Part shown: positions 9,442 through 17,520 of the stretch, piece by piece
Numbering within the stretch: the first letter of the stretch is position 1
How the letters are laid out: each line of letters opens with the position of its first letter
DNA from: Verrucomicrobiota bacterium
GTDB lineage: Bacteria; Verrucomicrobiota; Lentisphaeria; Oligosphaerales; Oligosphaeraceae
Direction: 5' to 3'
DNA length: 35,287 nt
NCBI GenBank assembly: GCA_019136135.1
Contig: JAGVUR010000149.1
Location: forward strand, 1-35,287
The notes under the pieces: generated by a model
The model's input: the letters and a program-made list of their open reading frames with translations, nothing else
Databases searched by the model: none
Told to the model about the DNA's origin: nothing
Position numbers and translations under genes: made by a program

Positions 9442-9472
9442 TTGAGTTGTTTTTCCTCTGCCCTGATAAGGA

Positions 9473-9488
9473 GCGTATGCGCATACGC
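9473..9488. promoter_or_regulatory. Perfect 16-bp palindrome, candidate LacI-type operator
   Basis: GCGTATGC / GCATACGC is a perfect inverted repeat with no spacer and a central CG. It lies between the divergent DUF6785-like and heparinase-like genes. Its size, symmetry and CpG centre fit operators bound by LacI/GalR-family regulators, which commonly control carbohydrate loci. It is 111 bp upstream of the transporter start and 159 bp upstream of the heparinase-like start, so it could influence both. The regulator itself is not in the window. Confidence 0.45.
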
Positions 9489-9646
9489 GACTGGCGGGAC
9501 GGGGGAAAGGCAGCTAAAAGAAACTGGAAATGCAAACTTAATTTTTTAACGGCTCCTTAAGATAAAGGCGAATTTTTAAATTATATAGTATATTATGCAA
9601 TTCCGATTTTGCCATTTGTTTTTTCTTTAAGCTGAGGATGCTGACC

Positions 9647-12538
9647 ATGAAACTTAAAACTGCTTTTTTCGCACTGTTCGCCGCTGGATTGCTTCTCGCA
9701 GAAACCCCGCTGGAACTGAAAAACCCAGGCTTTGAGGACGAGGAACTTGGCTGGCAAGTAGGAGCAATGAGCCATATCCTGCCCGACATCGGGCGAGACG
9801 GCTCAAAAGGACTTAGGGTCATTGATGACTCAACCACCCAAGGAAGCTCCTGCAGAGCCGTACCCGTACCTGCAACACCAGGAAAATCATACGCGGTCAG
9901 ATTCTGGGCATACAATGTCGATTCCCCAAACACCGTTGGTGTCTACATCCAATTCTTGGATGAAAAGGGGAAAATCCTCAACACGCCAAGCTTGGGAAAC
10001 GAACTCATCCATGCAGTCCCCCATGCCCGCGAGTGGAAGCAATTCACACTCGTCGGAAAAGCGCCGGAAAAAACAGTATCACTCTCAATTTGGGTCCATT
10101 CATTCAACGGCTCCATGGGAAAAACGGACTTCGACGACTTTTCCGTGGCGGAACTTGACGAAGAGGAGGCAAAAACTGTGAAATCAACAAACCAAGTCCA
10201 ACAAAGACAAAGAAAATTCCCGACCCCTGAACCGGAATTGATCGCCAGCATCGCAGAGATGCTCCCTGACAAACCGCGCGGAATCGGAGCACCAGCCTCG
10301 GACCGCGAACAGTGGGACAAGCTTGCGCAACTACCGGAAGCCGAAGCAATCATCAAAAGCGCAGAAGGATACATCGATACGCTCCCGCCCGTCATGGAAG
10401 ATGAGGTCTACCTGGAATACACTACCAATGGGAATCGCACGAACTACGAACGGCTGATGTCGAGACGAACTGGACGAATCGAGACGCTTGCGCTTGCAGA
10501 AGCACTCGAATACAAGGGACGGTTCATCAAGCCGCTGGAACGAGACCTCAACGCGCTCTTCGAGGAAAAAAGCTGGGTAATGCCCGCCCATGACAGCTCG
10601 CTCGTCAACTTCAACCAAACACGCTTCTACCCAGACTTGGGTGCGTCCCAAACAGCCAGGATGCTGGCGCACCACGACTGGTGGCTTGGAGACAAACTCT
10701 CGCCTGAAACCAGGCAACGCCTCCGTTTCGAAGTCCAGCGCAGAATCATCGGTCCCTACCAGGAAATCATCCGAACAGGCGACATCTTTAGCGGAATGTG
10801 GTGGTCGATCGCCACCAACAACTGGAACGCAGTCTGCACGTCGAACCTCGTTTCGACATCCCTCGTCCTGCTGGATGATAAAAATGAACGAGCCGAAATC
10901 CTCGCGGCCGCAGTCAAGGCAACCCCGTTCTTCCTTAGCGGGTTCACGCCGGACGGAAACTGCTCCGAAGGCATCGGATACTGGTCCTATGGATTCGGTT
11001 TCTTCATGACAATGGCGGAAACGATCCTCGAGGCAACAGACGGAAAACTCAACCTCTATGATATCAACCCGCAACATACCGAGAAAATCTGCGCATACGC
11101 CAGGGACATCCAACTCCAAGAAGGTCTTGCACCAGCATTCGCAGACTGCGGAGTCGGCGCAAGGGCAGACCAATCCACCCTGCTGTATATCCAAAGACGA
11201 TTCCCAAATGCACTCCTCAACAGGCAGGAAATGACAAGGCCGCTCAATAGGGGATACACAAACCTCGCACTGCTGGCATTCGGGGACGAAACAAAATATG
11301 CCGAAAAAGTACCCGAAAAGGGAACCCTGCCAATCAGAAGCACCTTCAACGACGCAGGCATCTACATCGGAAGGGCAATTGGCGAAGAACAGGAATTCAG
11401 CGTCGCAATCAAGGCAGGGCACAATAACGAAATGCACAACCACAACGACGTCGGATCCTTTACCGTCGCCTACAACGGACGCCCCTATTTCCTCGATCCC
11501 GGAGTGGAAACCTACACGAGACGGACATTCTCAGCCGAACGATACATGAGCGACATGCTCAACAGCTATGGACATCAAGTGCCGTTCATCGCAGGACAAA
11601 GGCAATCTGGAGGACAGGCTTCCAACGGAACCTTCATCAAGCAGGATTTCACCGATGAAGAGGACACTGTGGTCATCGACTACAAAAACGCATACCTTAC
11701 TGTCCTCGAACTCAAGGCCCTTACAAGAACGCTCGTCTTCAATAGAAAATCAATGACAACAACCGTGCAGGACAAGGTAGAATTCACCACCCCGACGACC
11801 TTCGAGACGGCACTGGTCACATACTCGAAGCTCTTCGAAAGAGCAAAGGACACCATCCTCGCATACGATGCCAACGGTTCCATACAGGCGACGATCAAAG
11901 TCGATGGCGCAGGATGGACAACAAAGACAGAAACCATCGAGACGATCAACAACAACAAGCCAAAACGAGTTGGAATAACCCTCGACAAGCCAGTCCTGGA
12001 AGCGACAGTTACAATCGAATTGAAGCCAATGCCGCTCGCTGACGACCTCCCGGGATTCTACCACGCTCCCAATGAAGACGACTTCAAGCCAAACCTGGAC
12101 AACGCCATCACCATCCAAGCGGAAAAAATTGCCGGGCAGGAAGGCGGCGAAATCGTCGTCGAACCAAAGGTCGGAGCCGAAGGGGAAGCCTTCAAGCTCT
12201 GGGACAAGTCAGGCCATAAGCTCACCTGGGAATTCCAGGTGGACAAGGCGGGAACGTACGCGATCCAACTGAAGTATTGCCACGCCCATGCCGACCAGGT
12301 CACCAGAAAACTATTCGTCGACGATGCCAGAGTCGGCAACGACGAGGCGCCGCTCCTGTTCCCCTCGACAGGTGGCTGGAGTTCAAAGGAAGACCAATGG
12401 AAAAACATCTGGCTCGCGACAAACAAAAAGGCAATCCTTCTTGACCTGGAACCGGGGAAGCACTACCTGACATTGGAAAACGACGACAACAAGGGCCTCA
12501 ACCTCGATTGGCTCAAACTCGTCCCCGCGCAAAAATAG
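9647..12538 (+). CDS. Modular secreted heparinase II/III family protein (polysaccharide lyase-like)
   Basis: This is a probable polysaccharide lyase that would cleave uronic-acid-containing chains by beta-elimination outside the cytoplasm. It has a signal peptide (MKLKTAFFALFAAGLLLAE). Next comes a CBM4/9-like domain opening with ELKNPGFEDEELGW, about residues 21-170. A helical alpha/alpha toroid spans roughly 250-560. The heparinase II/III C-terminal signature is GHNNEMHNHNDVGSFTV with H597 and H599, then RPYFLDPGVETY. A CBM6/35-like beta domain lies at about 820-963 (IQAEKIAGQEGG...KLTWEFQVDKAGTYAIQLKY). GAGG lies directly against an upstream in-frame ATG (9638) but nine bases before ATG 9647, so the latter is preferred (963 residues). 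The substrate cannot be told from sequence; alginate, heparinoid or other uronans are possible. A MATE gene follows after 13 bp, probably in the same transcript. Confidence 0.83.
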   Translation: MKLKTAFFALFAAGLLLAETPLELKNPGFEDEELGWQVGAMSHILPDIGRDGSKGLRVIDDSTTQGSSCRAVPVPATPGKSYAVRFWAYNVDSPNTVGVYIQFLDEKGKILNTPSLGNELIHAVPHAREWKQFTLVGKAPEKTVSLSIWVHSFNGSMGKTDFDDFSVAELDEEEAKTVKSTNQVQQRQRKFPTPEPELIASIAEMLPDKPRGIGAPASDREQWDKLAQLPEAEAIIKSAEGYIDTLPPVMEDEVYLEYTTNGNRTNYERLMSRRTGRIETLALAEALEYKGRFIKPLERDLNALFEEKSWVMPAHDSSLVNFNQTRFYPDLGASQTARMLAHHDWWLGDKLSPETRQRLRFEVQRRIIGPYQEIIRTGDIFSGMWWSIATNNWNAVCTSNLVSTSLVLLDDKNERAEILAAAVKATPFFLSGFTPDGNCSEGIGYWSYGFGFFMTMAETILEATDGKLNLYDINPQHTEKICAYARDIQLQEGLAPAFADCGVGARADQSTLLYIQRRFPNALLNRQEMTRPLNRGYTNLALLAFGDETKYAEKVPEKGTLPIRSTFNDAGIYIGRAIGEEQEFSVAIKAGHNNEMHNHNDVGSFTVAYNGRPYFLDPGVETYTRRTFSAERYMSDMLNSYGHQVPFIAGQRQSGGQASNGTFIKQDFTDEEDTVVIDYKNAYLTVLELKALTRTLVFNRKSMTTTVQDKVEFTTPTTFETALVTYSKLFERAKDTILAYDANGSIQATIKVDGAGWTTKTETIETINNNKPKRVGITLDKPVLEATVTIELKPMPLADDLPGFYHAPNEDDFKPNLDNAITIQAEKIAGQEGGEIVVEPKVGAEGEAFKLWDKSGHKLTWEFQVDKAGTYAIQLKYCHAHADQVTRKLFVDDARVGNDEAPLLFPSTGGWSSKEDQWKNIWLATNKKAILLDLEPGKHYLTLENDDNKGLNLDWLKLVPAQK

Positions 12539-12551
12539 CCGATTGCCAGCA

Positions 12552-13955
12552 ATGTCTTCCCTCAACGACGATATCATCAACGGAAGAGGCGGCGTCAAAA
12601 CCGTCCTCAGGCTCGCTTGGCCAAGTATTTTCGACCATATAATGATAACGATGGTCCAATATGCCGACACGGCGATGGTGGGATATCTCGGAAAGGAGAA
12701 GACGGCAGCAGTCGCCATCAACATGCCGCTGATCTGGCTGATCAACGGGATCATCTTCTCGGCCAGCATAGCGGGAACCGTCCTCGTCGCACGGAACATT
12801 GGTGCCAAGCGGCCCAATGAAGCCAACCTGGCACTCCGCCAAGCCGCGATCATCGCACTCGGATTGGGATGCCTCTTCCTCGTCGTCCTCCAATGCTTCG
12901 GACGAATGATTCCGCAAGCATTGGGGGCGGAACCGTCCTACCTCGATCATTCCGCAGGCTATCTCAGGGTCTTCAGTTGGGGACTGATCCCCCACAGCCT
13001 CTCGGTCGTCTTCAATGGAGCGCTCCGGGGTTCGGGGGACACCAGGACCCCGATGCTCTGCAACATCGTCACCAATGCCACCAACATCATTGGCAATTAC
13101 TTCCTGATCTTCTCCACTCGTACCGCATCTATCTTCGGCTGGGAGTTCACGGTTCCCCGCGCTGGCTGGGGCGTTGAAGGCGCCGCCGCCGCTACCGCAC
13201 TCTCGTACCTGGTCAGCGGATGCCTCGCAACAATCGTCCTCTTCAACAAGAAGGACAGTCCGGTCAGGCTGACGCTTCAAAGCTCTTTCAAGCCTGTATT
13301 CACCATGATCAAGCAACTATTCCAAGTCGGAATCCCAACGGCCTTGGAACGAATGACACTCTCCAGCGGACAGCTCTTATTCTACTCCCTAATCTCAACG
13401 CTCGGCACAACCAGCCTCTCGGCACACCACATCGCAGTAACAGCAGAATCTTTTTGCTACCTGCCGACATGGGGCTTCTCCGTCGCCGCCACGACCCTCG
13501 TCGGACAATGCCTGGGCGCCCAAAGACCCGAATACGCACGACGATATGGAAACATCGCCTGCCTGCTCGGGGTCATATCGATGACGATCTGCGGCATTCT
13601 CCTCTTCCTCTTCCCTGAACCGCTGATGAAAATTTTCACCAAGGACCAGGATGTGATCTCGACTGGCGTCTCCCTCCTCCGAATCGTCGCCATCGTCCAG
13701 CCTCCCTCCGCGCTCTTCATCGTATTCACGGGCGCCTTGCGCGGAGCCGGAGACACCAAATGGCCTTTCTACATCTCGCTGATCGGGATGTGGGGCATCC
13801 GCCTGTACTTCGCCTGGCTTGCGATCAAGGTCTTCGGTTGGGCAATCCGTGGCGTCTGGGTAGGAATGGTCATCGACCTCACGATTCGGGGCTTCATTTT
13901 CTGGGGACGCTGGCACAGAGGAAAATGGGCGCACGCAATGGAAAGGCAAAGCTAG
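12552..13955 (+). CDS. MATE-family efflux transporter
   Basis: MATE proteins export drugs, metabolites or cationic compounds across the inner membrane using Na+ or H+ gradients. The 467-residue product has the expected 12-helix pattern in two homologous halves. The N-terminal half contains LAWPSIFDHIMITMVQYADTAMVGYLG and AVAINMPLIWLINGIIFS. Both halves carry the G-ALRG-GDT motif (GALRGSGDTRTPM near residue 158 and GALRGAGDTKWPF near 397), characteristic of bacterial NorM/DinF-type members. ATG 12552 is preferred over a TTG nine bases earlier. There is no recognisable ribosome-binding site, but it starts 13 bp after the heparinase-like stop, so expression may rely on read-through ribosomes. 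The substrate is unknown. The downstream 300 bp is a repeat array. Confidence 0.92.
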   Translation: MSSLNDDIINGRGGVKTVLRLAWPSIFDHIMITMVQYADTAMVGYLGKEKTAAVAINMPLIWLINGIIFSASIAGTVLVARNIGAKRPNEANLALRQAAIIALGLGCLFLVVLQCFGRMIPQALGAEPSYLDHSAGYLRVFSWGLIPHSLSVVFNGALRGSGDTRTPMLCNIVTNATNIIGNYFLIFSTRTASIFGWEFTVPRAGWGVEGAAAATALSYLVSGCLATIVLFNKKDSPVRLTLQSSFKPVFTMIKQLFQVGIPTALERMTLSSGQLLFYSLISTLGTTSLSAHHIAVTAESFCYLPTWGFSVAATTLVGQCLGAQRPEYARRYGNIACLLGVISMTICGILLFLFPEPLMKIFTKDQDVISTGVSLLRIVAIVQPPSALFIVFTGALRGAGDTKWPFYISLIGMWGIRLYFAWLAIKVFGWAIRGVWVGMVIDLTIRGFIFWGRWHRGKWAHAMERQS

Positions 13956-13985
13956 CGACGCCCATTGACTGCCGACACCGCCTAA

Positions 13986-14252
13986 GTACGAGCACCCCAG
14001 GTGTCCGTACCTGAACCCGTCGCCTTCCGCAACAGGGCAAATCTGGGCGACCAGCCTGGCTGGGGCTTTGCCTTGTTCAGCCGCTTTAGCGGCGACTTTC
14101 TCTTGAGTACGAGCACCCCGGGTGCCCGTACCTGAACCCGCCGTCTTCCGCAACAGGGCAAATCTGGGCGACAGGCCTGGCTGGGGCTTTGCCTTGTTCA
14201 GCCGCTTTAGCGACGACTTTCTCTTGAGTACAAGCACCCCAGGTGTCCCTAC
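13986..14252. repeat. Tandem array: three palindromic cores at 121-bp spacing
   Basis: Three 25-bp palindromic cores (consensus GTACGAGCACCC, one C, then GGGTGCCCGTAC) start at 13986, 14107 and 14228, exactly 121 bp apart. The two intervening segments are nearly identical. Each contains a GGGCAAATCTGGGCGAC stretch, a GCCTGGCTGGGGCTTTGCC stretch and a second small hairpin, GCCGC-TTTA-GCGGC (with one change in the second unit), before the next core. The third core is the most diverged. The array fills the space between the convergent MATE and metallo-beta-lactamase-fold genes. No reading frame of note occurs in it. Related cores recur at 20932, 31377, 31497, 35066 and 35233. Confidence 0.88.
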
Positions 14253-14263
14253 TCAAAAATTCC

Positions 14264-15136
14264 TCACTTCAACCGCACTTCCTTGGTGGTCACATATTGA
14301 CGTTTCACCTTCAGATCCTGAAGCCAGCATTTCACGTAGTTGGTCACCCAGGGTCCCGAACCAGGACCGCCGCCATTATTGTTGTCCCAAAGCCACTGGG
14401 GCGTCGGCCAAACCGCGATGGACATCTTGGTAGCAGCATAGAAATTCTTGTTTGCCCCATGTTGTCCGTGGTGCGACATCACGACAATGTCCGAGACCAG
14501 CTTCTCCGGGCATTCCTTGACCAGCTTGTCCCCCATTTGGACACCGATATCGCCGGTGATGAGCAATTTCTTGCCTGCGAAGGCGACATTGAAGACAAGC
14601 GAGGCATTGTTGACCGGGTTTGCGAGTATCGCCAGATCCGGTTCGTTAAGCACTTCGATATGGATCCCATCCAGCTCGAACACATCGCCTTTCTTGACGA
14701 TCGTCTTTGGAATCGTTGTCTTTTCCAGGGCATCGTAGATCCTTTTCGCTTCTGGCTCCGAACCTTTTTCATGCTTGGCAATCCAATCGAGCGGCGGGAA
14801 ATTGTAGCAGATCTGCTTGACCTTCAGCGCATCGGGCGTCGCATTGATGAATTCGACCAATTGATCCGTATGGTCGCCATGTGCATGCGTAAGGATCCAC
14901 AAGTCAACCGTATCGGAATATTGCTTGATGATCGAGATCAGGTGCGCATTGTCCTTGTGCCGCCCCCCATCGAAGACAATGACCTTCTTGTTCTTGGTGA
15001 CCAACACAGCCGAGAACATCTGGCCATGGGCCTGCGACGTGGGAAATATCAACTCCTCGCCTTGAAACAAAAGCTCCTGAGCTGCAGTAGACGCAGCCAA
15101 CGACAAACACAACAATACTAACAAATTGTTCTTCAT
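14264..15136 (-). CDS. Exported metallo-beta-lactamase-fold hydrolase (ComEC C-terminal-like)
   Basis: The 290-residue product has a signal peptide (MKNNLLVLLCLSLAASTAAQ) and a metallo-beta-lactamase fold. The motif THAHGDHTD at 83-91 supplies the HxHxDH metal ligands. LLITGDIGVQMG and SDIVVMSHHGQHGA provide later metal-binding Asp and His positions. The pattern VFDGGRHKDN...LLITGD...MSHHG is like the C-terminal domain of ComEC and related phosphodiesterase-type proteins, but it lacks the ComEC membrane channel and is exported. The substrate is unknown; a nuclease, phosphodiesterase or other esterase role is possible. AGGAAG upstream on the minus strand supports ATG 15136. It is divergent from the lipoprotein gene at 15378 and ends just after the repeat array. 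Confidence 0.82.
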   Translation of the reverse strand: MKNNLLVLLCLSLAASTAAQELLFQGEELIFPTSQAHGQMFSAVLVTKNKKVIVFDGGRHKDNAHLISIIKQYSDTVDLWILTHAHGDHTDQLVEFINATPDALKVKQICYNFPPLDWIAKHEKGSEPEAKRIYDALEKTTIPKTIVKKGDVFELDGIHIEVLNEPDLAILANPVNNASLVFNVAFAGKKLLITGDIGVQMGDKLVKECPEKLVSDIVVMSHHGQHGANKNFYAATKMSIAVWPTPQWLWDNNNGGGPGSGPWVTNYVKCWLQDLKVKRQYVTTKEVRLK

Positions 15137-15293
15137 TCATCTTCCTTTCTTGCTTGATGTACACATTCAGCCTGGAAAACCCAGATAGACCCAATAAGCG
15201 AAAATCTATAGCCACACCAATGATTTTCAAGTGCAAGCACATATAAACCAACACGCTTGACTACGCAAATTCCCCACAAGCAAATGGATTTTC

Positions 15294-15322
15294 TTGCAAA
15301 CAAGGGAAGTCGGGATTATTTT
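15294..15322 (+). promoter_or_regulatory. Candidate promoter for lipoprotein gene
   Basis: TTGCAA at 15294-15299, a 17-bp spacer and TATTTT at 15317-15322 (each four of six consensus matches) lie 55 bp upstream of the lipoprotein ATG. A small hairpin (TGTTG / CAACA) follows in the leader. Support is limited to the spacing and partial consensus. Confidence 0.3.
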
Positions 15323-15377
15323 GTTGTTTTCCAACAGCAATTCTATCAAAACCACCCATAAACTAGGAGAACTTAAA

Positions 15378-15875
15378 ATGAAAAAACTGCTGGTCGGTAC
15401 CCTGTGCATTTCCTTCGCCTTTCTCTTGACTTCCTGCTGCAGCCGCAGAGGCTGTTGCAAAAACGATATCTCATGCGTCAAAATGGACAAGCCGGCAATC
15501 CAAAAACTTCTGGATACCTGCGTAAAGATCAACGAAATGGAAACCGCCAATGAAAACTTGACCTGGGAAGAGGTCGTCGCCTTCATCAAAGCAAGCGGAT
15601 ACAAAAACGAGAAATGCCTTAAAAAGCAATACACGGTCGTTGCAACCGCATGGGCGGCAAACTTAATGGAGGAAAACGAAGAAAAAATCAAAGAGGAACT
15701 CAAATCGTTGCCCGAAGAAGAACAAGCCAAATGCAGGGAGGAACTTGACGCCGCCCTCAAGATGAAAGCAAAAATCAACAAGGAAACCTATAAAAACGTG
15801 GTCGAAATGAAGGATGTCATCAAGAAAGCGCTGCAATTCGGTGAATATCAGACTACGCAGCCATTTCCTAAATAA
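15378..15875 (+). CDS. Small Cys- and Glu/Lys-rich lipoprotein, hypothetical
   Basis: The 165-residue product has a lipoprotein signal (MKKLLVGTLCISFAFLLTSC) with lipobox LTSC, so Cys20 should be lipidated through Lgt. The mature N-terminus is unusually cysteine-rich (CCSRRGCC then SC). The remainder is a charged helical domain rich in Glu and Lys. No known family is recognised. The start is ATG 15378, with TAGGAGA upstream at about ten bases; an earlier in-frame TTG at 15294 is rejected because the signal peptide begins at the ATG. A strong intrinsic terminator follows 18 bp after the stop, so it is probably a monocistronic unit. A structural or envelope role is conceivable but unproven. Confidence 0.75.
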   Translation: MKKLLVGTLCISFAFLLTSCCSRRGCCKNDISCVKMDKPAIQKLLDTCVKINEMETANENLTWEEVVAFIKASGYKNEKCLKKQYTVVATAWAANLMEENEEKIKEELKSLPEEEQAKCREELDAALKMKAKINKETYKNVVEMKDVIKKALQFGEYQTTQPFPK

Positions 15876-15892
15876 TAAGCAGATTTGACAGT

Positions 15893-15928
15893 GGCATCCG
15901 AGTCCTTTACCTCGGATGCCTTCTTTTT
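15893..15928 (+). terminator. Strong Rho-independent terminator
   Basis: GGCATCCGAG (15893-15902) pairs perfectly with CTCGGATGCC (15911-15920) around an eight-base loop, followed by TTCTTTTT (15921-15928). The ten-base GC-rich perfect stem with a U-tract is a textbook intrinsic terminator for the lipoprotein gene. It ends only 15 bp before the ATG of the activase gene on the same strand. Confidence 0.9.
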
Positions 15929-15943
15929 ACCTCGTTCCAGCCA

Positions 15944-16798
15944 ATGCCGACACCAGGACTCATCTTCGAAATCAGGGAATTCTGCCTTCACGATGGACCG
16001 GGCATCAGAACCACCGTCTTCTTGAAAGGCTGCCCCCTGCGCTGCCTGTGGTGCCAAAACCCGGAAGGATTCGAACATCGTCCCCAACTACTCGTCTCAA
16101 CACGGGAATGCATAGGATGCAATGAATGCAAAAAAGCCTGCACGCAAAGCACTTCAGCCTGCGTCGCATGCGGAAAATGCGTCCTGGTCTGCCCGCAAGG
16201 ATGCAGGAGAATCTGCGGAACATGGATAGAACCCGATGAACTCGCAGAAAAACTCCTCAAGGACAAGGAACTCTTCCAGGAATCAAACGGAGGAATCACG
16301 TTTTCAGGCGGAGAACCCTTGATGCAATATCAATTCCTGAAGGAGTTGATACCCAAACTCAAACCCCTGCATATCGCCATCGAAACGTCGGGATACGCAG
16401 AACAACACATCTACAAGGATGTCGCTTCAAGCGTAAACCTCGTATTCCAAGATATAAAGCATACTGACGATGCCACGCACAGGCGACTGACAGGAGTCGG
16501 AAACAAGTCGATCCTGAAAAACCTGGACTGGCTGGCAACGACCGACATCCCATTCGTCGTACGAGTCCCGTTGATCCCAGGACTCACCGACCAGGAAACA
16601 AACTTCGAAGCGCTCGCCGAAAGACTCGAAAACGCCAAGAACCTTGAGCAAGTCCAACTCCTCCCATACAATCCGGCGGCAGGCGCAAAATATAAGATGA
16701 TGAACCTCGACTACAAACCGCCCTTTGACATGCGGCAACAACCCAACACCGACCTTACACCATTCCAAAAACGAAACCTGCCCTGCAAGGTGATGTGA
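15944..16798 (+). CDS. Glycyl-radical enzyme activating protein (radical SAM)
   Basis: Activases of this type use a [4Fe-4S] cluster and S-adenosylmethionine to install a glycyl radical on a partner glycyl-radical enzyme under anoxic conditions. The N-terminus IFEIREFCLHDGPGIRTTVF leads into the radical SAM motif C30-PLR-C34-LW-C37. An inserted two-cluster ferredoxin-like domain follows with C56, C59, C62, C66 and C73, C76, C79, C83. ITFSGGEPLMQ, the SAM-binding GGE motif, is present further on. Length (284) is slightly short of the 295-310 usual for ferredoxin-containing activases, as the C-terminus is compact. The likely partner is the enzyme at 18517-20739, 1.7 kb away on the other strand. 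The ATG lacks a ribosome-binding site and follows a terminator immediately, so transcription probably depends on read-through or a promoter inside the terminator region. Confidence 0.93.
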   Translation: MPTPGLIFEIREFCLHDGPGIRTTVFLKGCPLRCLWCQNPEGFEHRPQLLVSTRECIGCNECKKACTQSTSACVACGKCVLVCPQGCRRICGTWIEPDELAEKLLKDKELFQESNGGITFSGGEPLMQYQFLKELIPKLKPLHIAIETSGYAEQHIYKDVASSVNLVFQDIKHTDDATHRRLTGVGNKSILKNLDWLATTDIPFVVRVPLIPGLTDQETNFEALAERLENAKNLEQVQLLPYNPAAGAKYKMMNLDYKPPFDMRQQPNTDLTPFQKRNLPCKVM

Positions 16799-16816
16799 CC
16801 CTCCCGCGAAGAAACC

Positions 16817-17116
16817 TTATTTCAGAGCATCCTCAAGTTCCTGGTTCTTCTTCTGATTGATTTTCTGGATCCTGTTCTGTGCATTTTTCTTGACTTTCAT
16901 CTGGGTCGCACCAATGCCATAATTGACCACTGAGTTCACGTCATCGCCAACGCTCCTGGCAGGCGACTTTTGCTGAGGCTGCTGCTGACGAACCGCTTTC
17001 GGCTGCTGCTGAGAAGGAGACTGCGACTTCTTCGATTTGCCGCTGTCAGGAAAATCACAGGAATACAGAAGCAAGCAACTCGCAGCAAAACAAATTAGCA
17101 TTCTCAACGTCTTCAT
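16817..17116 (-). CDS. Small Gln/Lys-rich lipoprotein, hypothetical
   Basis: The 99-residue product starts MKTLRMLICFAASCLLLYSC, a lipoprotein signal with lipobox LYSC, so Cys20 would be lipidated. The mature part has a low-complexity linker rich in Ser, Gln and Lys (about residues 27-53) and a basic C-terminal helix (about 73-99). No family is recognised. CAGGAG just upstream on the minus strand supports ATG 17116. A good promoter candidate lies at 17162-17190. It converges on the activase gene, with 18 bp between stops and no obvious terminator there. The basic tail could contact cell wall or nucleic acid, but nothing more can be said. Confidence 0.65.
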   Translation of the reverse strand: MKTLRMLICFAASCLLLYSCDFPDSGKSKKSQSPSQQQPKAVRQQQPQQKSPARSVGDDVNSVVNYGIGATQMKVKKNAQNRIQKINQKKNQELEDALK

Positions 17117-17161
17117 CTTGGACTCCTGTCATTTAGTGTGATTTTGACTCGAAAACATTCT

Positions 17162-17190
17162 ACTATACATCAAATTCCCAAAACTCACAA
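17162..17190 (-). promoter_or_regulatory. Candidate promoter for the 16817-17116 lipoprotein
   Basis: On the minus strand, TTGTGA (17190-17185), a 17-bp spacer and TATAGT (17167-17162) sit about 45 bp upstream of the ATG. Four of six and five of six consensus positions match with ideal spacing. The -35 box lies immediately downstream of the hairpin at 17195-17250, which would insulate it from upstream transcription. Confidence 0.5.
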
Positions 17191-17194
17191 AAAA

Positions 17195-17250
17195 GCCTGC
17201 TGTGCCAAATGATAAGGAGAGAGAAAGGGAGGATTGTTGGCACAGCAGGC
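17195..17250 (-). terminator. Long hairpin with U-tract: terminator of an unidentified minus-strand transcript
   Basis: A perfect 14-bp inverted repeat (GCCTGCTGTGCCAA at 17195-17208, TTGGCACAGCAGGC at 17237-17250) encloses a 28-base loop that is almost pure purine on the plus strand. On the minus strand the stem is followed by TTTTTT, as in an intrinsic terminator, whereas the plus strand has no T-run. No gene is visible upstream on the minus strand between 17251 and 17520, so it may end an unannotated small RNA or be a regulatory leader structure. Confidence 0.6.
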
Positions 17251-17520
17251 AAAATCAGAACAATTTTCGTTCTTATGACATACAATAAACGCCGTTGTGA
17301 AACAATTATTGTAAACAAATGTTTATTTTTCATAAAAAATCCATATTTTTACGACCATCACTAAACTAAAAAAAGTACCTCCCAAAAATTTGGTTTCTTC
17401 CTACTTGATAATGATCACGATCAGATGTAGGACCATCAATTATGGAATGGCTATGATTTTTGAAATTTAATGATTTTCCACCTTCCCTACGACTTTTTAT
17501 CATCCTAACGTTTTTTCATA
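17251..17520. other. AT-rich intergenic region upstream of miaA
   Basis: This 270-bp stretch is AT-rich and contains no convincing reading frame. It must carry the miaA promoter on the plus strand. An imperfect hairpin (CCTACTTGAT near 17399-17408 with ATCA and GTAGG near 17420-17432) is visible. A minus-strand small RNA ending at the 17195-17250 hairpin could originate here, but no clear promoter was identified. Confidence 0.4.

Noticed and set aside
10331..11443. Minus-strand open frame inside the heparinase-like gene
   Set aside because: It is fully antisense to a coding region with clear signature motifs; composition is atypical for protein.
13986..14252. CRISPR array interpretation of the 121-bp repeats
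   Set aside because: The segments between cores are near-identical rather than unique, the spacing is too long for spacers, and no cas genes are present.
14243..15121. Plus-strand open frame opposite the metallo-beta-lactamase-fold gene
   Set aside because: The minus strand carries HxHxDH and a signal peptide; the plus frame has no recognisable features.
17140..17320. Small minus-strand reading frame of about 50 codons through the 17195-17250 hairpin
   Set aside because: No ribosome-binding site, no protein-like composition, and it reads through a terminator-like hairpin.
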